DNA of 64,000 nucleotides from an uncultured Collinsella sp. (GCA_905208635.1 CAJLPX010000001.1:1-64000); one strand, 5' to 3'. Shown: positions 27,046 to 36,808, counted from the stretch's first letter. The notes: generated by a model from the letters alone, not told the origin. Translations and numbers: made by a program.

Positions 27046-28874
27046 TTGTCGCCACCCTCCTTGCGTGCAATGGTCACCGTCTTGTCCGTGGCTTTAACCA
27101 GGTACAGATCGCCCGTCAGATGCGTAATCTCGCCACCCGTGACTGCACCAGGCTCGCCGTTGTTGGCGCGGAACATGAGCCACGCCTCGTCGTGGAAATT
27201 GCCCAGGCTGAGCGTCCAGGCATCCGCACTTGTATCCACGCTCACCGTCACGGACGAAAAGCGCTGGATGGCGCCCGAGCATTCCGAACCGGTCTGGCGC
27301 CGCAGGTCGGGCGCAGACTTGGTAAGCCACTCCAGGTAGTTGGTCAGACCGCCCTTGTAGACCTCCCAGCCCTCCTTGGCTCCGCGACCGGGATCCAGTA
27401 GGTCGTCCGGATGCATAAAGTGCGTACTCACGTAGTGCATGTTGAGCTCGGACACGGCTGCCAGACGCATATAGGAATCGTTGACCATGCCGCCCGAGAC
27501 AATACGTGGCTGCTCCACAATGCCATCGCTCGCCACGCCAAACTCCTGCACATAGGGCAAGTCGGTGCCATCCTCAAAATACGTACTGGCGATGGTCTTA
27601 ATGCGCGGAACGTCAGTGCCGATAAGCTTGCGCGCACGGGCCGAAAGGATATTCGACGGTGGCACATAGACCGAGCCATGCGCGTTGGGCAGTACCTCGT
27701 CCTGGAAGGCTATAAGCTCGTCAAGAGATGCGACGAGCGCCTCCTTGTTCTTCCACGTCTTGTAGTCGTACAGTGTGCCATAGTCGGTATCCCAGAGCGC
27801 CAGCGGCTGATGGTTGTAGCCGTGGAAACCCAGCTCTCCGCCCATCTGCAGCAGCATGCCGCCAAAGTAGCGGAACTGCGTGGTATCGGCCTGGCGCGCG
27901 GGCTCGGTCTGGTTGACCGCGTCCTCGTAGTTTTCGATCATCACGCCGGTAAAGCGAACGCCATATTTTTGCGCGAGCTTTTGCAGATCGGGCCACCAGA
28001 CCTTGGCATAAAAGTCGGCGATAGAAAGCCCGTAGTCGCGCTTGATGTAGGTGCCGTCGCCCGAGGGCACGGGGCTGGGAAAGTCGTCCAGATAGAAGAC
28101 GGCGCTGTTGATGACCGGATAGGCCGTGGCATTGCCCAGAAGGCTGATCGCCGCGGCGTAAAAACCGCGCATGACCTTGTCATAGATACCGATATTGCAC
28201 ACCACGGTGCGACCGCTACCGCAGTCATTCGACCAAATGAGCGGGGCGCCCGCATCGCCGGTCTTAGCCCACACGTGAGCCGTCTCGCGCAGCGAAACAG
28301 AAAGCGACGAATCGAAGGGGTCCGAGAGGTCGTAGCGCTCTCCCCCGCCCAGCATAAAGTCCTTGCTCGGCACAATGCTTTCGGCTTTTACATAGTCATA
28401 TCCGGCCGATTCAATGCCAAGCTTGGGAGCAATCAGTTGCAGATAGCACGAGTTATCCGGCGGCATGGCGAGCATAAGCGAACCACCGGCACTCACCCAA
28501 CTCATAATGTCGGTCAAGTGCGTACCGAGCCCATCGAGCGACGGCATAAGCAATATCACGCGATCGTAGGAGGTCAGCGAAGGAATGGCGTCCGCGCCGT
28601 CCAGCGCAAGGTCCACGTCGCGGTGCGCGATCTTCATGTCGAGCAGAATCTGGTCGAACTGCTCCTTTACGTCCTCGACGCCAGCTTGATCGGAATCGGT
28701 AATGACCAGGCACGTGGGCTTTTGGCCAAATATTGCCGAGGAGGCCGGAACCGCATCGTTGGCGGCAAGCATCCCCAGCTTATGCTGGCCCGCACTGTAC
28801 TGCACGCCGGCGCGCTCCACCAGCAGCACGGCCGCCATGGCAATAAAGACCGCCCACACCACAAGCAGCCCCAT
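27042..28874 (-). CDS. DUF2194 protein, PelA deacetylase-like
   Basis: A 610-aa protein anchored by an N-terminal membrane segment (LLVVWAVFIAMAAVLLV). An amidotransferase-like alpha/beta region (about 40-220) is followed by a polysaccharide-deacetylase-type barrel. YLDDFPSPVP supplies an aspartate pair and LGFHGYNHQPLA has the HxxxH metal motif of CE4 enzymes; VYVPPSNILSARA follows. In Pel systems such a domain deacetylates the GalNAc polymer. The glycoside-hydrolase half of Gram-negative PelA is not obvious. It lies 43 nt after the PelE-like gene. Confidence 0.75.
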   Translation of the reverse strand: MGLLVVWAVFIAMAAVLLVERAGVQYSAGQHKLGMLAANDAVPASSAIFGQKPTCLVITDSDQAGVEDVKEQFDQILLDMKIAHRDVDLALDGADAIPSLTSYDRVILLMPSLDGLGTHLTDIMSWVSAGGSLMLAMPPDNSCYLQLIAPKLGIESAGYDYVKAESIVPSKDFMLGGGERYDLSDPFDSSLSVSLRETAHVWAKTGDAGAPLIWSNDCGSGRTVVCNIGIYDKVMRGFYAAAISLLGNATAYPVINSAVFYLDDFPSPVPSGDGTYIKRDYGLSIADFYAKVWWPDLQKLAQKYGVRFTGVMIENYEDAVNQTEPARQADTTQFRYFGGMLLQMGGELGFHGYNHQPLALWDTDYGTLYDYKTWKNKEALVASLDELIAFQDEVLPNAHGSVYVPPSNILSARARKLIGTDVPRIKTIASTYFEDGTDLPYVQEFGVASDGIVEQPRIVSGGMVNDSYMRLAAVSELNMHYVSTHFMHPDDLLDPGRGAKEGWEVYKGGLTNYLEWLTKSAPDLRRQTGSECSGAIQRFSSVTVSVDTSADAWTLSLGNFHDEAWLMFRANNGEPGAVTGGEITHLTGDLYLVKATDKTVTIARKEGGDK

Positions 28875-28917
28875 CCAGCGAAAAGGCCCGCACGGTCGCG
28901 GATATGCTGTACCACGC

Positions 28918-29823
28918 TCATCGGGCCTCCTCTCCGTTGCGCCAAAACGCCAGTTCCTCGCGGTTGGCGGCGCTCAAGTATACATGCTGTTTGTCAATCG
29001 CATCGATCACGCGGTGGACCTCGTCACCGTCGCGGCGCATCACCGCAAGGCGCAGACAAAGCATCCAAACCTCCTGCTCCTCGGGCACATCGAGCACCAG
29101 TTGGTCGGTCACGGCCTGCGCCTCGTCGATCTGTCCGACATCGGCCAGCGCCGTCGCGTATCGAATGCGAAGCTCAAGGGTGTCCTCGCGCTCGCAGCGA
29201 CGCGCAAGCAAACGCGCGTACTGTTGGCGCTGAATCTGAGCCACGCGCCCCTCGGCCAGGCCCGAGCCCAAGTATTCACCAAGAAAATCGCAGTATTCGT
29301 TGAGGTTTTGCGCGCTCGGGTCCGTCTTAAAGGCACGCTCCAGCTGCTGCAGTTTAAGGTCGGACTCCTTGGAGATCTGCACCACCGCCGTCGCGGCATA
29401 GTGAGCCACCTCAACGTCGTCGTTAAGCTTAGCCGCCTGCAGCTGCGCCAGGTAAGCGTCGGGCTCCTCGGTGAGCATGGAGAGCATTAGGCGGCGCCGT
29501 TCTGCCGGGTCGTTGATGATGAGCGCCTCCTCGAGCGGCACTACGCCTGCATCGTCCTCACCACTCGGTACCGACATACTACGATGCAGGTCGTCGTTGA
29601 AGCGCAGCGACTCCAGCGCAGACTCTTTCAGCCCCTCGCCAAACGCCGTTCCGCGGACCGATAGCAGAACCACCAGCAACGGGCCCCACAGCGGCACCAG
29701 CACTATCACAGCCAGCATGTGCCCGCGCACCGGCAGCAGGCCCAACTTCATAAGCGTCCACAGCACCAGGCAAACCAGCGCATGAATCAGCAACAAGACG
29801 GCGGCAACGACAAGCGAGATCAA
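28918..29823 (-). CDS. PelE-like membrane TPR protein
   Basis: A 301-aa protein. Two N-terminal membrane segments (about residues 1-25 and 35-58) are followed by helical repeats from about residue 95 (LMLSMLTEEPDAYLAQLQAAKLNDDVEVAHYAATA, RIRYATALADVGQIDEAQAVTDQL) that read as TPRs. This is the PelE architecture: PelE links PelD to the PelF/PelG synthase. The start overlaps the PelD-like stop by 4 nt. Assignment depends more on topology and position than on sequence identity. Confidence 0.75.
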   Translation of the reverse strand: MISLVVAAVLLLIHALVCLVLWTLMKLGLLPVRGHMLAVIVLVPLWGPLLVVLLSVRGTAFGEGLKESALESLRFNDDLHRSMSVPSGEDDAGVVPLEEALIINDPAERRRLMLSMLTEEPDAYLAQLQAAKLNDDVEVAHYAATAVVQISKESDLKLQQLERAFKTDPSAQNLNEYCDFLGEYLGSGLAEGRVAQIQRQQYARLLARRCEREDTLELRIRYATALADVGQIDEAQAVTDQLVLDVPEEQEVWMLCLRLAVMRRDGDEVHRVIDAIDKQHVYLSAANREELAFWRNGEEAR

Positions 29824-31958
29824 GCGGCACCCCCCTCACCGTCACCGGTGTCAGCAATATGCCGCAGCAGCGCCACGATGTCCTCGCCGTCGACGGGCTC
29901 CACCGCAAGCTGCTTTGCACTCAGGCGCTCGCGGATAATGGGCAGATCGCACGCCTTTGCCTGGCGCATAAGCAGGTAAAGCACGTCGCCGTCGACCAAG
30001 CCCGCCGCATCGCTCTCGCGGATTGCCGACCCAATTGCGCCCACCAGCTCGCCGACAGGCTCCATGCCCGGTACCACGCGCAGGAGCAAAAAGCTGCCCA
30101 TCTTGCCATCTGCCAGCGCCTGCTCGGCCGCGAGCTCTTGGCCAAAGGCAGCCTGTTTGAGCACGCAAGTGCCGTCAACGCAGCGTTTATCCTGTGCCAC
30201 CGCCTCATAGTCAAAGGCACGGCCCAGCGCGCTTTCGACCAGGCCGCACAAGATGCGGAACAGGTTTTGGTAATAGAGCGTCATTTGGTTTTCGGCCGCC
30301 CTACGCACAAAGATCAACACGGCGGGTGCCCCATCGCGCTCGATCGTGTATCCAAACATGGGAAGCCCCGGCGTCAGCTCGCGGTTCACCCACAGATTCG
30401 AACGACCCCCGTCGCCCAAAAGAGGTGCAAGCTGCTCAAGCGTGAGCGAGCGTGCGGCATCTTCGGCAATCGCGGGACTTGCTGCCACCAGCCGTGCAAG
30501 TGCTCCGCCCGAAACATGGTAGATCGCCACCGAATCGTTCTCGAGGATCTCGCCCAGAAGCTCGCAGCACTTGCGATAGATGTCGCGTGGGTTGAAGACG
30601 TCAAGCTCCTGCGTTACGGCAAAGATCTTGCCAAAGCTGTCGTGGCGACCCACGATCTGGCGCCTGTACGCGCGCTTGTCCTCGATCGCGTCATGGTAGA
30701 GCTGCGTAAGGAACGTATTGCGGTTGCGCACGAGCTCGTTTTGATCGCGCTCCGCCCTAATGGCTTCGCTGTTGCGCAGCTGCACATAGCCGCACACGGC
30801 ACCCACAACAAAGTACGCGATAAACGGCAGCCAGTTGGACGGCTCGTAGAACAGGCCCTGGAAGGTATAGCCGTACAAAGTAAAGTAACTCGCAGCCAAA
30901 CCCACCGACGCCAGCAGCGCCGCAACCAGGCCAAAGTCCAAGCCATACAGCGTGCCGATGAGCACCACGTAGAGCAGGCGATAATCGAGCACGTTGAGCT
31001 GGGTCGATTGGGAGAACAAGCGCTCCAGCACTTCAAAGAGCACCCAGGCGGCTGCCGTCTCCAGGCATTTGACAGGCAGCGTGCGCATTTGAATGCGGTC
31101 GATGGCCGCGCGCAAGGGGTTGACCTTCTTTGCACGGCCAGCATCCCAGCGAGCCTGAATGGTCGAGAGGTCGCGCAGCAAGTCGTAGCGCTGAAACCAG
31201 CCATAGCGCACGCGAGCGACGTCGCTGGCGGGCAGGGCGTAGCCGGCAGAATCGCCATAGGCAACTGAGAGCCCTGGGAACAGTGCCTGAAGGGCCTCGC
31301 CCACCTCACCCACCGTGTGATGGAAGGTATCGGCTACGTCGAGAGTCTCAAAGTTACCATTCCAGCTGTCGAAGATACGGCGTACCAGCACCGCAAGCTC
31401 CTCGGCACACAGCAGAGGAAACGCCGCATCCTGCGCGCCCTGCAGAGCGGCCGATCCGGTTGAGCATTCGTCGAGCATCGGCACCAAAAACGGGTCCTCC
31501 AGCGTGGCAGACGCGGTATACAGGAACGGCACGCGCAGGATCTTAGTCTGAACGCCCTCGCGAGCAGCGTAGTAGCGGCACAGGTCGTTGGCTGCGTGCG
31601 CGATAATGCCCTTGCCCGTTCGCCCCGCGGCATCGGCGGCACCCTCGGCACCCGCGGGCCCCGCTACATACAGCAGTTGGACCCGGCGACCCGCGCACGT
31701 ACGAAAGACCGAGCGCAGCAGCTCGATATCGCCCACGGTATCGGTATGCGGGGTTAGGTAATTAGACAGGTAGACCACGCGGTCGAACTCGTAGGCCTGC
31801 TCCAAATGCTGGAGCAACTCTTTCCAAGAGGCATGGGGCGACGACTCATCGCGGCGCGCGTCCTGCGCGGCTACAACCTTAACGTGGTCCCCGGGGAATG
31901 CCTTGGCGCAAAAGTCATCGTCAACATATGCGGTGTTGCCAACAACCAGCACCTCCAT
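29820..31958 (-). CDS. PelD-like c-di-GMP receptor with N-terminal SDR-like domain
   Basis: A 712-aa protein. Residues 1-270 resemble an NAD-dependent epimerase/SDR fold (VLVVGNTAYVDDDFCAKAF). About four membrane segments lie at 305-400, then a coiled region, a GAF domain (about 440-590) and a C-terminal degenerate GGDEF domain. The I-site motif RESD (about 647-650) is kept, and five residues later the active site reads DGDVL instead of GGDEF. PelD binds c-di-GMP through this kind of I-site to switch on Pel synthesis. First gene of the operon. I recall SDR-fused PelD from some Gram-positive Pel loci but cannot verify that here. Confidence 0.82.
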   Translation of the reverse strand: MEVLVVGNTAYVDDDFCAKAFPGDHVKVVAAQDARRDESSPHASWKELLQHLEQAYEFDRVVYLSNYLTPHTDTVGDIELLRSVFRTCAGRRVQLLYVAGPAGAEGAADAAGRTGKGIIAHAANDLCRYYAAREGVQTKILRVPFLYTASATLEDPFLVPMLDECSTGSAALQGAQDAAFPLLCAEELAVLVRRIFDSWNGNFETLDVADTFHHTVGEVGEALQALFPGLSVAYGDSAGYALPASDVARVRYGWFQRYDLLRDLSTIQARWDAGRAKKVNPLRAAIDRIQMRTLPVKCLETAAAWVLFEVLERLFSQSTQLNVLDYRLLYVVLIGTLYGLDFGLVAALLASVGLAASYFTLYGYTFQGLFYEPSNWLPFIAYFVVGAVCGYVQLRNSEAIRAERDQNELVRNRNTFLTQLYHDAIEDKRAYRRQIVGRHDSFGKIFAVTQELDVFNPRDIYRKCCELLGEILENDSVAIYHVSGGALARLVAASPAIAEDAARSLTLEQLAPLLGDGGRSNLWVNRELTPGLPMFGYTIERDGAPAVLIFVRRAAENQMTLYYQNLFRILCGLVESALGRAFDYEAVAQDKRCVDGTCVLKQAAFGQELAAEQALADGKMGSFLLLRVVPGMEPVGELVGAIGSAIRESDAAGLVDGDVLYLLMRQAKACDLPIIRERLSAKQLAVEPVDGEDIVALLRHIADTGDGEGGAA

Positions 31959-31990
31959 GGCGCACCCCTCCCCTAAAATCCACTTTGTTC

Positions 31991-32021
31991 ATAGTCAAAC
32001 ATGCGTATTTTACGCTGTCAA
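31991..32021 (-). promoter_or_regulatory. Candidate promoter/operator of the Pel-like operon
   Basis: On the minus strand a consensus -35 TTGACA (32021-32016) is followed 17-19 bp later by TTGACTAT, a poor -10. Between them lies the inverted repeat GCGTA-AAA-TACGC (32003-32015), well placed for a repressor. The -10 is weak, so activation may be needed. Confidence 0.35.
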
Positions 32022-32104
32022 CGCGAGCCAGAGCACCTTTAAGGCTGTTTTAAGAACTTTTTTAGAGGATGTGGGGACATCGAGAGTGCTAAATGAGCAC
32101 CCAA

Positions 32105-32235
32105 TCCGGAAGTACGGTGAAAAACCGAGAACGGTCGACCAGACCCCTGTTTTAGACATCCGAGACCTGCGGTTTTGTTGCCTGAAATCGGGCTATGCTC
32201 GGCGAGTTTCGATTTTTCTCCGCACTTCTCCTACG
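32105..32235 (+). repeat. Possible degenerate member of the hairpin repeat family
   Basis: The gap 31959-32304 has no gene. Within it, GGTCGACCAGAC followed by TTTTAGA, ACCTGCGGTTTT and TGAAATCGG parallels the centre of the element at 62652-62811. CCGAG ... CTCGG and GAAAAA ... TTTTTC give imperfect arms. It is much more diverged than the other three copies. Confidence 0.35.
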
Positions 32236-32304
32236 CACCGGATTTGCAATCGCGCATCACAATCCGCCAATCGCCCTAACCGGAAAGCCAATCCACAGAC
32301 TCGA

Positions 32305-32973
32305 CTAGCCAGCCAGATACGGCCCGATTACATCGAAAATTTCGCCCACCTTAGTTGCAGGGTTTTGCGCAGATGGCTTAACGTTACCCAGCCCCCTATG
32401 GTATGTGACGAGGCGCCCAACACGCTGCAATGCCTCGCCTCGTTTGCCGTCCACCACCTCGAACAGCCCGTCCAAGTTCTTGCGGTACTCGATGCCCAGG
32501 TCTCTCGACATCTCCTGCGCGAGGGCATGCTGGCAGTCGGACGCGGACATATGCGCGGTCGTGTAGCAAAAGTGCAGAAGCAGCCACAGCTCGAAGCAGG
32601 GGTTCGACCACAACGCATGGAAGGTCCTCGAACCATCGGAGAGCTCGTCGCATTTGCGCTCCATCGCGTCAAAATCGGACGCAGGAAAGTCATCCTTGTC
32701 ATACACGAGCCACACATGGTCGAATGTCTCGGGCGCATAGCGGCAGTGTTCGACGGCGAAGTCAAGTAGGTCAAGCGTGTGTTTGCCGGTCCCCTTAACG
32801 ACAATGGCAACCTTACGCTCGTTCGCCGCGCCCAACGCCGCACGCACACCCTCAAAGTAGCGAGGCTCGGTCTCCTTGCCCTCGCTCACTACAAGATGAC
32901 GCGTCATCTGAACCATGCGCGAGCGGCCCTCTCGCTTGCCGCTACGCCAGTCCTTCGACTTCTTCGCCACCAT
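32305..32973 (-). CDS. RloB-like Toprim-type protein
   Basis: A 222-aa protein, probably a nuclease subunit of a two-gene defence module. HLVVSEGKETEPRYFEGV (glutamate motif), VWLVYDKDDFPASDFDA (DxD-like) and SNPCFELWLLLHF are RloB hallmarks. ATG follows the RloA stop by one nt. RloA/RloB pairs occur within restriction loci, and abortive-infection system AbiL is of this ATPase plus RloB type as I recall. Role here is inferred. Confidence 0.85.
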   Translation of the reverse strand: MVAKKSKDWRSGKREGRSRMVQMTRHLVVSEGKETEPRYFEGVRAALGAANERKVAIVVKGTGKHTLDLLDFAVEHCRYAPETFDHVWLVYDKDDFPASDFDAMERKCDELSDGSRTFHALWSNPCFELWLLLHFCYTTAHMSASDCQHALAQEMSRDLGIEYRKNLDGLFEVVDGKRGEALQRVGRLVTYHRGLGNVKPSAQNPATKVGEIFDVIGPYLAG

Positions 32974-32974
32974 G

Positions 32975-34192
32975 CTAATCCCACTCCTCGATGCGGGTGA
33001 GATACGGATCGGCGCCGTAGCGACCGGACAGGTATTGCTTGTCGAAAGCCGCGTTCTTGCTTACCAGATTACCGTTTGCCTCGTGGATGTCGGCGAGAGA
33101 CCACAGTTGGCTCGCCTCCCCCTCGCCGCGCGCAGCGAACCATATCTCGTCACGGCGGAACACATCGTTTCGCATGGTTGACACATCCTGGGACGAGAAG
33201 ATGAGCTGCGCGCCACTCTTGTTGACCCCAGGATCCTTAAACAGCAGAATCACATAGCGAAGAAGCTTCGGGTGCAGTTTGGCGTCGAGCTCGTCTACCA
33301 CAACGGTGCCACCACGCTCAAGCGCTGTCATCAGATACGCAGCCAACCCCATGAGCTTCTGGGTTCCGGCAGATTCCTCGGATAAACGCAGCTCGTACGC
33401 CTTGCCGCCCACCTCGTGCCTCACGAAGACGCGCTGGCCGCGCCACTCCGGCGCCCTCTCCACTCTGAAGCCATCAATACGTACATCAACGGCGCGCAAA
33501 AAACGCGTGACCTCGGGTGAGTCATCCTCATCGAGCAATTGTTCGAGCATCTGCTCCAGATAGGAGCTGTTATAGTTCAGGAACACCCCGTCAAGAAACC
33601 AGCTGGCAGCCTCCTTGACCACCGGCGCGTCAAAGTTGATGCAGAGAAACGACAGGTACGGCAGCCTCGGGTTGAATCTCGCAGCCGTCACGAGCTTACG
33701 CAGCGTGGGACCGAGCTCAACCTCTGCGCCCTCACGCTCGAACAGCATCGCCGTGCGTGACGCTCCCAATTTTCGCCGCCATAGGCCTTCGGACACGATC
33801 TCGTCCGCATGCACGGACAGGGCATAGCGGTACTCGTGCTCACCCGCGCGATAGTAGAGCTCGAATTCGGTGGGCTCAGCAGCCGACACTTCATCGAACT
33901 CAAACGCAGAGCAACGTGGTATCGAAGGACGGTTACCCTCTGGCGCATCAGTGCTGGCAGACAGCAATCTGATCGGCCTGGCCACCGCCGAACGAATGTA
34001 GTCAAGCGCCTCGAGCAGGTTAGACTTGCCGCCAGCGTTAGGCCCGTACACCGCAGCCACCGGAAGAAAACTCTGCCCGTCAGGGCACTCTATGAGGGAG
34101 CGCTCGAACTCCCTCATCGATGTTGCCTGCATGGAAAGCTCGGTCTCGTCGCGATAGGATCTATAGTTCCTGAAGGTGAACTGGCAAAGCAT
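32975..34192 (-). CDS. RloA-like AAA/ABC-type ATPase
   Basis: A 405-aa SMC/ABC-like ATPase partnered with RloB. Walker A is GPNAGGKSNLLEAL, the signature region is LSEESAGTQKLMGLAAYL, Walker B is TVVVDELDAKLHPKLL. The switch segment reads FSSQDVS, with Gln where many relatives have His. Start: ATGs at 34213, 34204 and 34192 are in frame; 34192 (MLCQFTFRNYRSYRDE) matches the usual family N terminus and has GAGG a few nt upstream. It is more AT-rich upstream than the core genome. Confidence 0.85.
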   Translation of the reverse strand: MLCQFTFRNYRSYRDETELSMQATSMREFERSLIECPDGQSFLPVAAVYGPNAGGKSNLLEALDYIRSAVARPIRLLSASTDAPEGNRPSIPRCSAFEFDEVSAAEPTEFELYYRAGEHEYRYALSVHADEIVSEGLWRRKLGASRTAMLFEREGAEVELGPTLRKLVTAARFNPRLPYLSFLCINFDAPVVKEAASWFLDGVFLNYNSSYLEQMLEQLLDEDDSPEVTRFLRAVDVRIDGFRVERAPEWRGQRVFVRHEVGGKAYELRLSEESAGTQKLMGLAAYLMTALERGGTVVVDELDAKLHPKLLRYVILLFKDPGVNKSGAQLIFSSQDVSTMRNDVFRRDEIWFAARGEGEASQLWSLADIHEANGNLVSKNAAFDKQYLSGRYGADPYLTRIEEWD

Positions 34193-34345
34193 CGTCCTCA
34201 ACATTCCTTTCATTATTTTGAAAAGATATTTCAGAGTTTTTCTTTGATTATAGACTTTAAGTTTAGTCAATCAAGAGTTTACTGAACTTAGAATAGAGGA
34301 ATACAGGTAATCCGAAGGCATCGAACAGTCTTAATATCAGTTAAA

Positions 34346-35950
34346 TTACTTCCGCTCTTTAGCCCTTGTGATCATCCCATCAATATGCTCAATGGTCTCA
34401 ATTAGGTGCGTCAAAATCTGCCTGAGTTCTTCCTCGGGCAGAGAACAGATGTGATCACAAAAGGCCTGCTTTTGAAACTCAGAAATCACCTTTTTATCGC
34501 CATAATCTCCAAAGGTTTGCTTTTCCTGATAAAAAGACGACGTATCGAAATCGTCATCCAGCACTAGGGCATTTTCGATTCCCTTCTTAAAATGCTTTCT
34601 GGATTTGTAAGTTTTCATTTTCGTTCGCAACACATTGTTGCTTAAACACTCATTAATCTTTTGATCGCAATCGAACAGGAAAGCAGTGAAGACCGATGGA
34701 GGATTTGCATCCAAATAAGAGGCAGCCTTATTAAGCGATGGTGCACCCGTGAATGCACACGATCCATCGGGGCTCTTCTTTCCTATCCATTTAAAACGCA
34801 GGTGATTAGTAGTATGGGCAAAAGAAAGTGCTTTGTTGAAATACTGCTCATCGGTAGGCCCCTCGAGAAAAACAGTGGGGGCTTCGTTCACAAACCATGA
34901 AACCGAAAAAGCATCCTTCACCGCTTGGACCGTACCAGGACCGTAAAACTCCGGATTTGTCTGAGCGACTACCTCACCGAACTCATTCTTAGCTAGAACG
35001 ATTACTTTGTCGTTATATCGATTTTCATCATGAATAATAAAGGGAGAGTGGGTTACGCAGAAGATTTGAGAAGTTTGGTTCCCGTCTTCGTCCTGAAACA
35101 ACGATTTATAAAAGTGAAGAATCTTCTCCTGCCATGAAGGATGGAGGCTAATTTCAGGCTCGTCAATAAATACAAACGAACCTCTGAGCGCATGCGAGTC
35201 CTTCAACATAAAGCACCCACGATAGACAATCTGCTTTTCACCAGAACTCAGTTGATCGACTCGCACGTCATGTCCATTCTTTTTAAAGAGAATTTCTTTA
35301 TGACCGTCACGATTATCAACACGATAGTATTTCAGGTCGTCAAACATCAAATCAAAGGCTTTGGTGAACCTAGGCATCCTTTGAGGGACTTGAAGTTGCG
35401 AGAGCCCAGTTTCCATATTGTTCCTAGCAACCCTAGCGACATCAGCATCATCAAGCGCCTGAATATCAATAATAAGCTGATTAATTTCAGTGGGCAGATC
35501 ACTTGATGAGCGAATACTCCCAACAGATTCATCAATATTTCGACTTGTTACATTAGTTATTTGATCAGACTTAAAATTAATATCGACATCAGAAAAGATA
35601 GCGGAAGTGGGAAAAATCTCGGCAAATTCATCCGAACCCACCCAATTATCGAGGCCTGAGCCATCTTTAACATAGAGATAGTCGTGCCCCTTAATATCCT
35701 TGGCATAAAACTCGTATGTTCGAATTTCGGAGTCAAAGTCGACTTCGATTGAATCAACATAACATGGCATGTCGTGATACTTATGTGCCATGATTTGATA
35801 GAGCAGCTCGACTAAGCTGCTTTTACCAATGCCATTATTTCCAGCGATGATGACAGTATCAACGGCTTTATTTGAGGAGTCGGTAAAGTCCAACTCCAGA
35901 TTACCTAATACCGGATGATTCGATAACTTCAACTTTCGAACTCGGATCAT
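34346..35950 (-). CDS. OLD-like ATPase with C-terminal Toprim domain
   Basis: A 534-aa single-chain ATPase-nuclease candidate. N-terminal ABC-type ATPase: Walker A AGNNGIGKSSLVELL (about 36-50), signature DQLSSGEKQIV, Walker B SFVFIDEPEISLHP, H-loop FCVTHSPFI. C-terminal Toprim: VFLEGPTDEQYFNKA (Glu) and FLFDCDQ (DxD). This architecture occurs in anti-phage systems such as OLD, Gabija GajA and some retrons. The gene is clearly AT-rich. No intact partner adjoins it: RloA lies 153 nt downstream and a broken helicase upstream. Confidence 0.85.
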   Translation of the reverse strand: MIRVRKLKLSNHPVLGNLELDFTDSSNKAVDTVIIAGNNGIGKSSLVELLYQIMAHKYHDMPCYVDSIEVDFDSEIRTYEFYAKDIKGHDYLYVKDGSGLDNWVGSDEFAEIFPTSAIFSDVDINFKSDQITNVTSRNIDESVGSIRSSSDLPTEINQLIIDIQALDDADVARVARNNMETGLSQLQVPQRMPRFTKAFDLMFDDLKYYRVDNRDGHKEILFKKNGHDVRVDQLSSGEKQIVYRGCFMLKDSHALRGSFVFIDEPEISLHPSWQEKILHFYKSLFQDEDGNQTSQIFCVTHSPFIIHDENRYNDKVIVLAKNEFGEVVAQTNPEFYGPGTVQAVKDAFSVSWFVNEAPTVFLEGPTDEQYFNKALSFAHTTNHLRFKWIGKKSPDGSCAFTGAPSLNKAASYLDANPPSVFTAFLFDCDQKINECLSNNVLRTKMKTYKSRKHFKKGIENALVLDDDFDTSSFYQEKQTFGDYGDKKVISEFQKQAFCDHICSLPEEELRQILTHLIETIEHIDGMITRAKERK

Positions 35951-35964
35951 GAGAACCCCACTTC

Positions 35965-35985
35965 AAACTGCTTTTATAGCAGTTT
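35965..35985 (-). promoter_or_regulatory. Palindrome overlapping a likely -10 upstream of the ATPase-Toprim gene
   Basis: AAACTGCT-TTTAT-AGCAGTTT is a perfect 8-bp inverted repeat. On the minus strand it contains TATAAA, a plausible -10 sited 15-30 nt before the start codon, so the palindrome could be an operator. The rest of the gap 35951-36196 shows no gene. Confidence 0.4.
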
Positions 35986-36196
35986 ACTAAACCCACGGTG
36001 CCAAATGATCGGCAATGCCGCGGTGCCGTTTCGCAATATTCAACAGTGGCCAATTAAACAAACACCGCATCCCACCAAGACGCTAGTGCCCAAGCCGCTA
36101 TAGTCAAAGAACAGCTTGGGCACACTCCATGAGACCACAGCGAGAGCCGCGACCAGACCTCGCGCCAATAGCGGACACACTCCATACCGCCACAAA

Positions 36197-36808
36197 TCAC
36201 CCCTCCCCGTCCTTGGCCGTCCAGCTTACGGGTTCAATGCCCGGAAAAGATGCAAGACAAGAGGGGCGGGCAACCTGGTAGTTCCCGTTATTTGTCCTGC
36301 GCTGCATAGAAGCGGAGACATATACCGCTTTGCGGGCGCGAGTGACACCGACGTACAACAGGCCCATTTCCTCAATAAGCCCGTCTGGCATTTTCTTCGC
36401 ACCCACGATCCGGCATCCATACGCAGAACGCGAGCACATACCAGCACTTTCGCACCGCGAACAAATCCTTCCAAGCCAATCGAAACGCGTAACGCCCGGA
36501 AAGAATACAGTGCCCCACTCGAGCCCTTTGGCGGAGTGAACGGTCATCATCGAGATGTCTGCATCAAGATAATCGAAGAAACGCCGCAGGGAGCCCTCGG
36601 AAAAGATGCTCACGATATAGTCGAAGTGCTTCGACGGATCCAGCGCGAAGCAGTCATTTTTAAGGTGTTTCCGCAGCGCTCCAAGAAGCATGGCATAGGA
36701 CCGCTCGTAATCGAATCTCATGGAGCCAAAACGATGAAAACCCAACAGCGAGCATACTGAACAGAGTGAGTAGCCCCAGGATAGGGCGAAAACGAAACCA
36801 GGATGCAT
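36197..36808 (-). pseudogene. C-terminal remnant of a UvrD/Rep-type helicase
   Basis: Only the last part of an SF1 helicase is present: MMTVHSAKGLEWGTVFFPG (motif V) and EEMGLLYVGVTRARKAVYVS (motif VI). The nucleotide-binding half with Walker A and B is missing, and the first 30 residues of the open frame do not look like helicase sequence. I read it as a truncated gene. Its position next to an ATPase-Toprim gene recalls a Gabija-like pair, but the order is unlike gajA-gajB. Confidence 0.7.

Noticed and set aside
34346..36808. Intact Gabija system
   Set aside because: The helicase lacks its ATP-binding half and lies upstream rather than downstream of the ATPase-Toprim gene, so at best it is a decayed relative.
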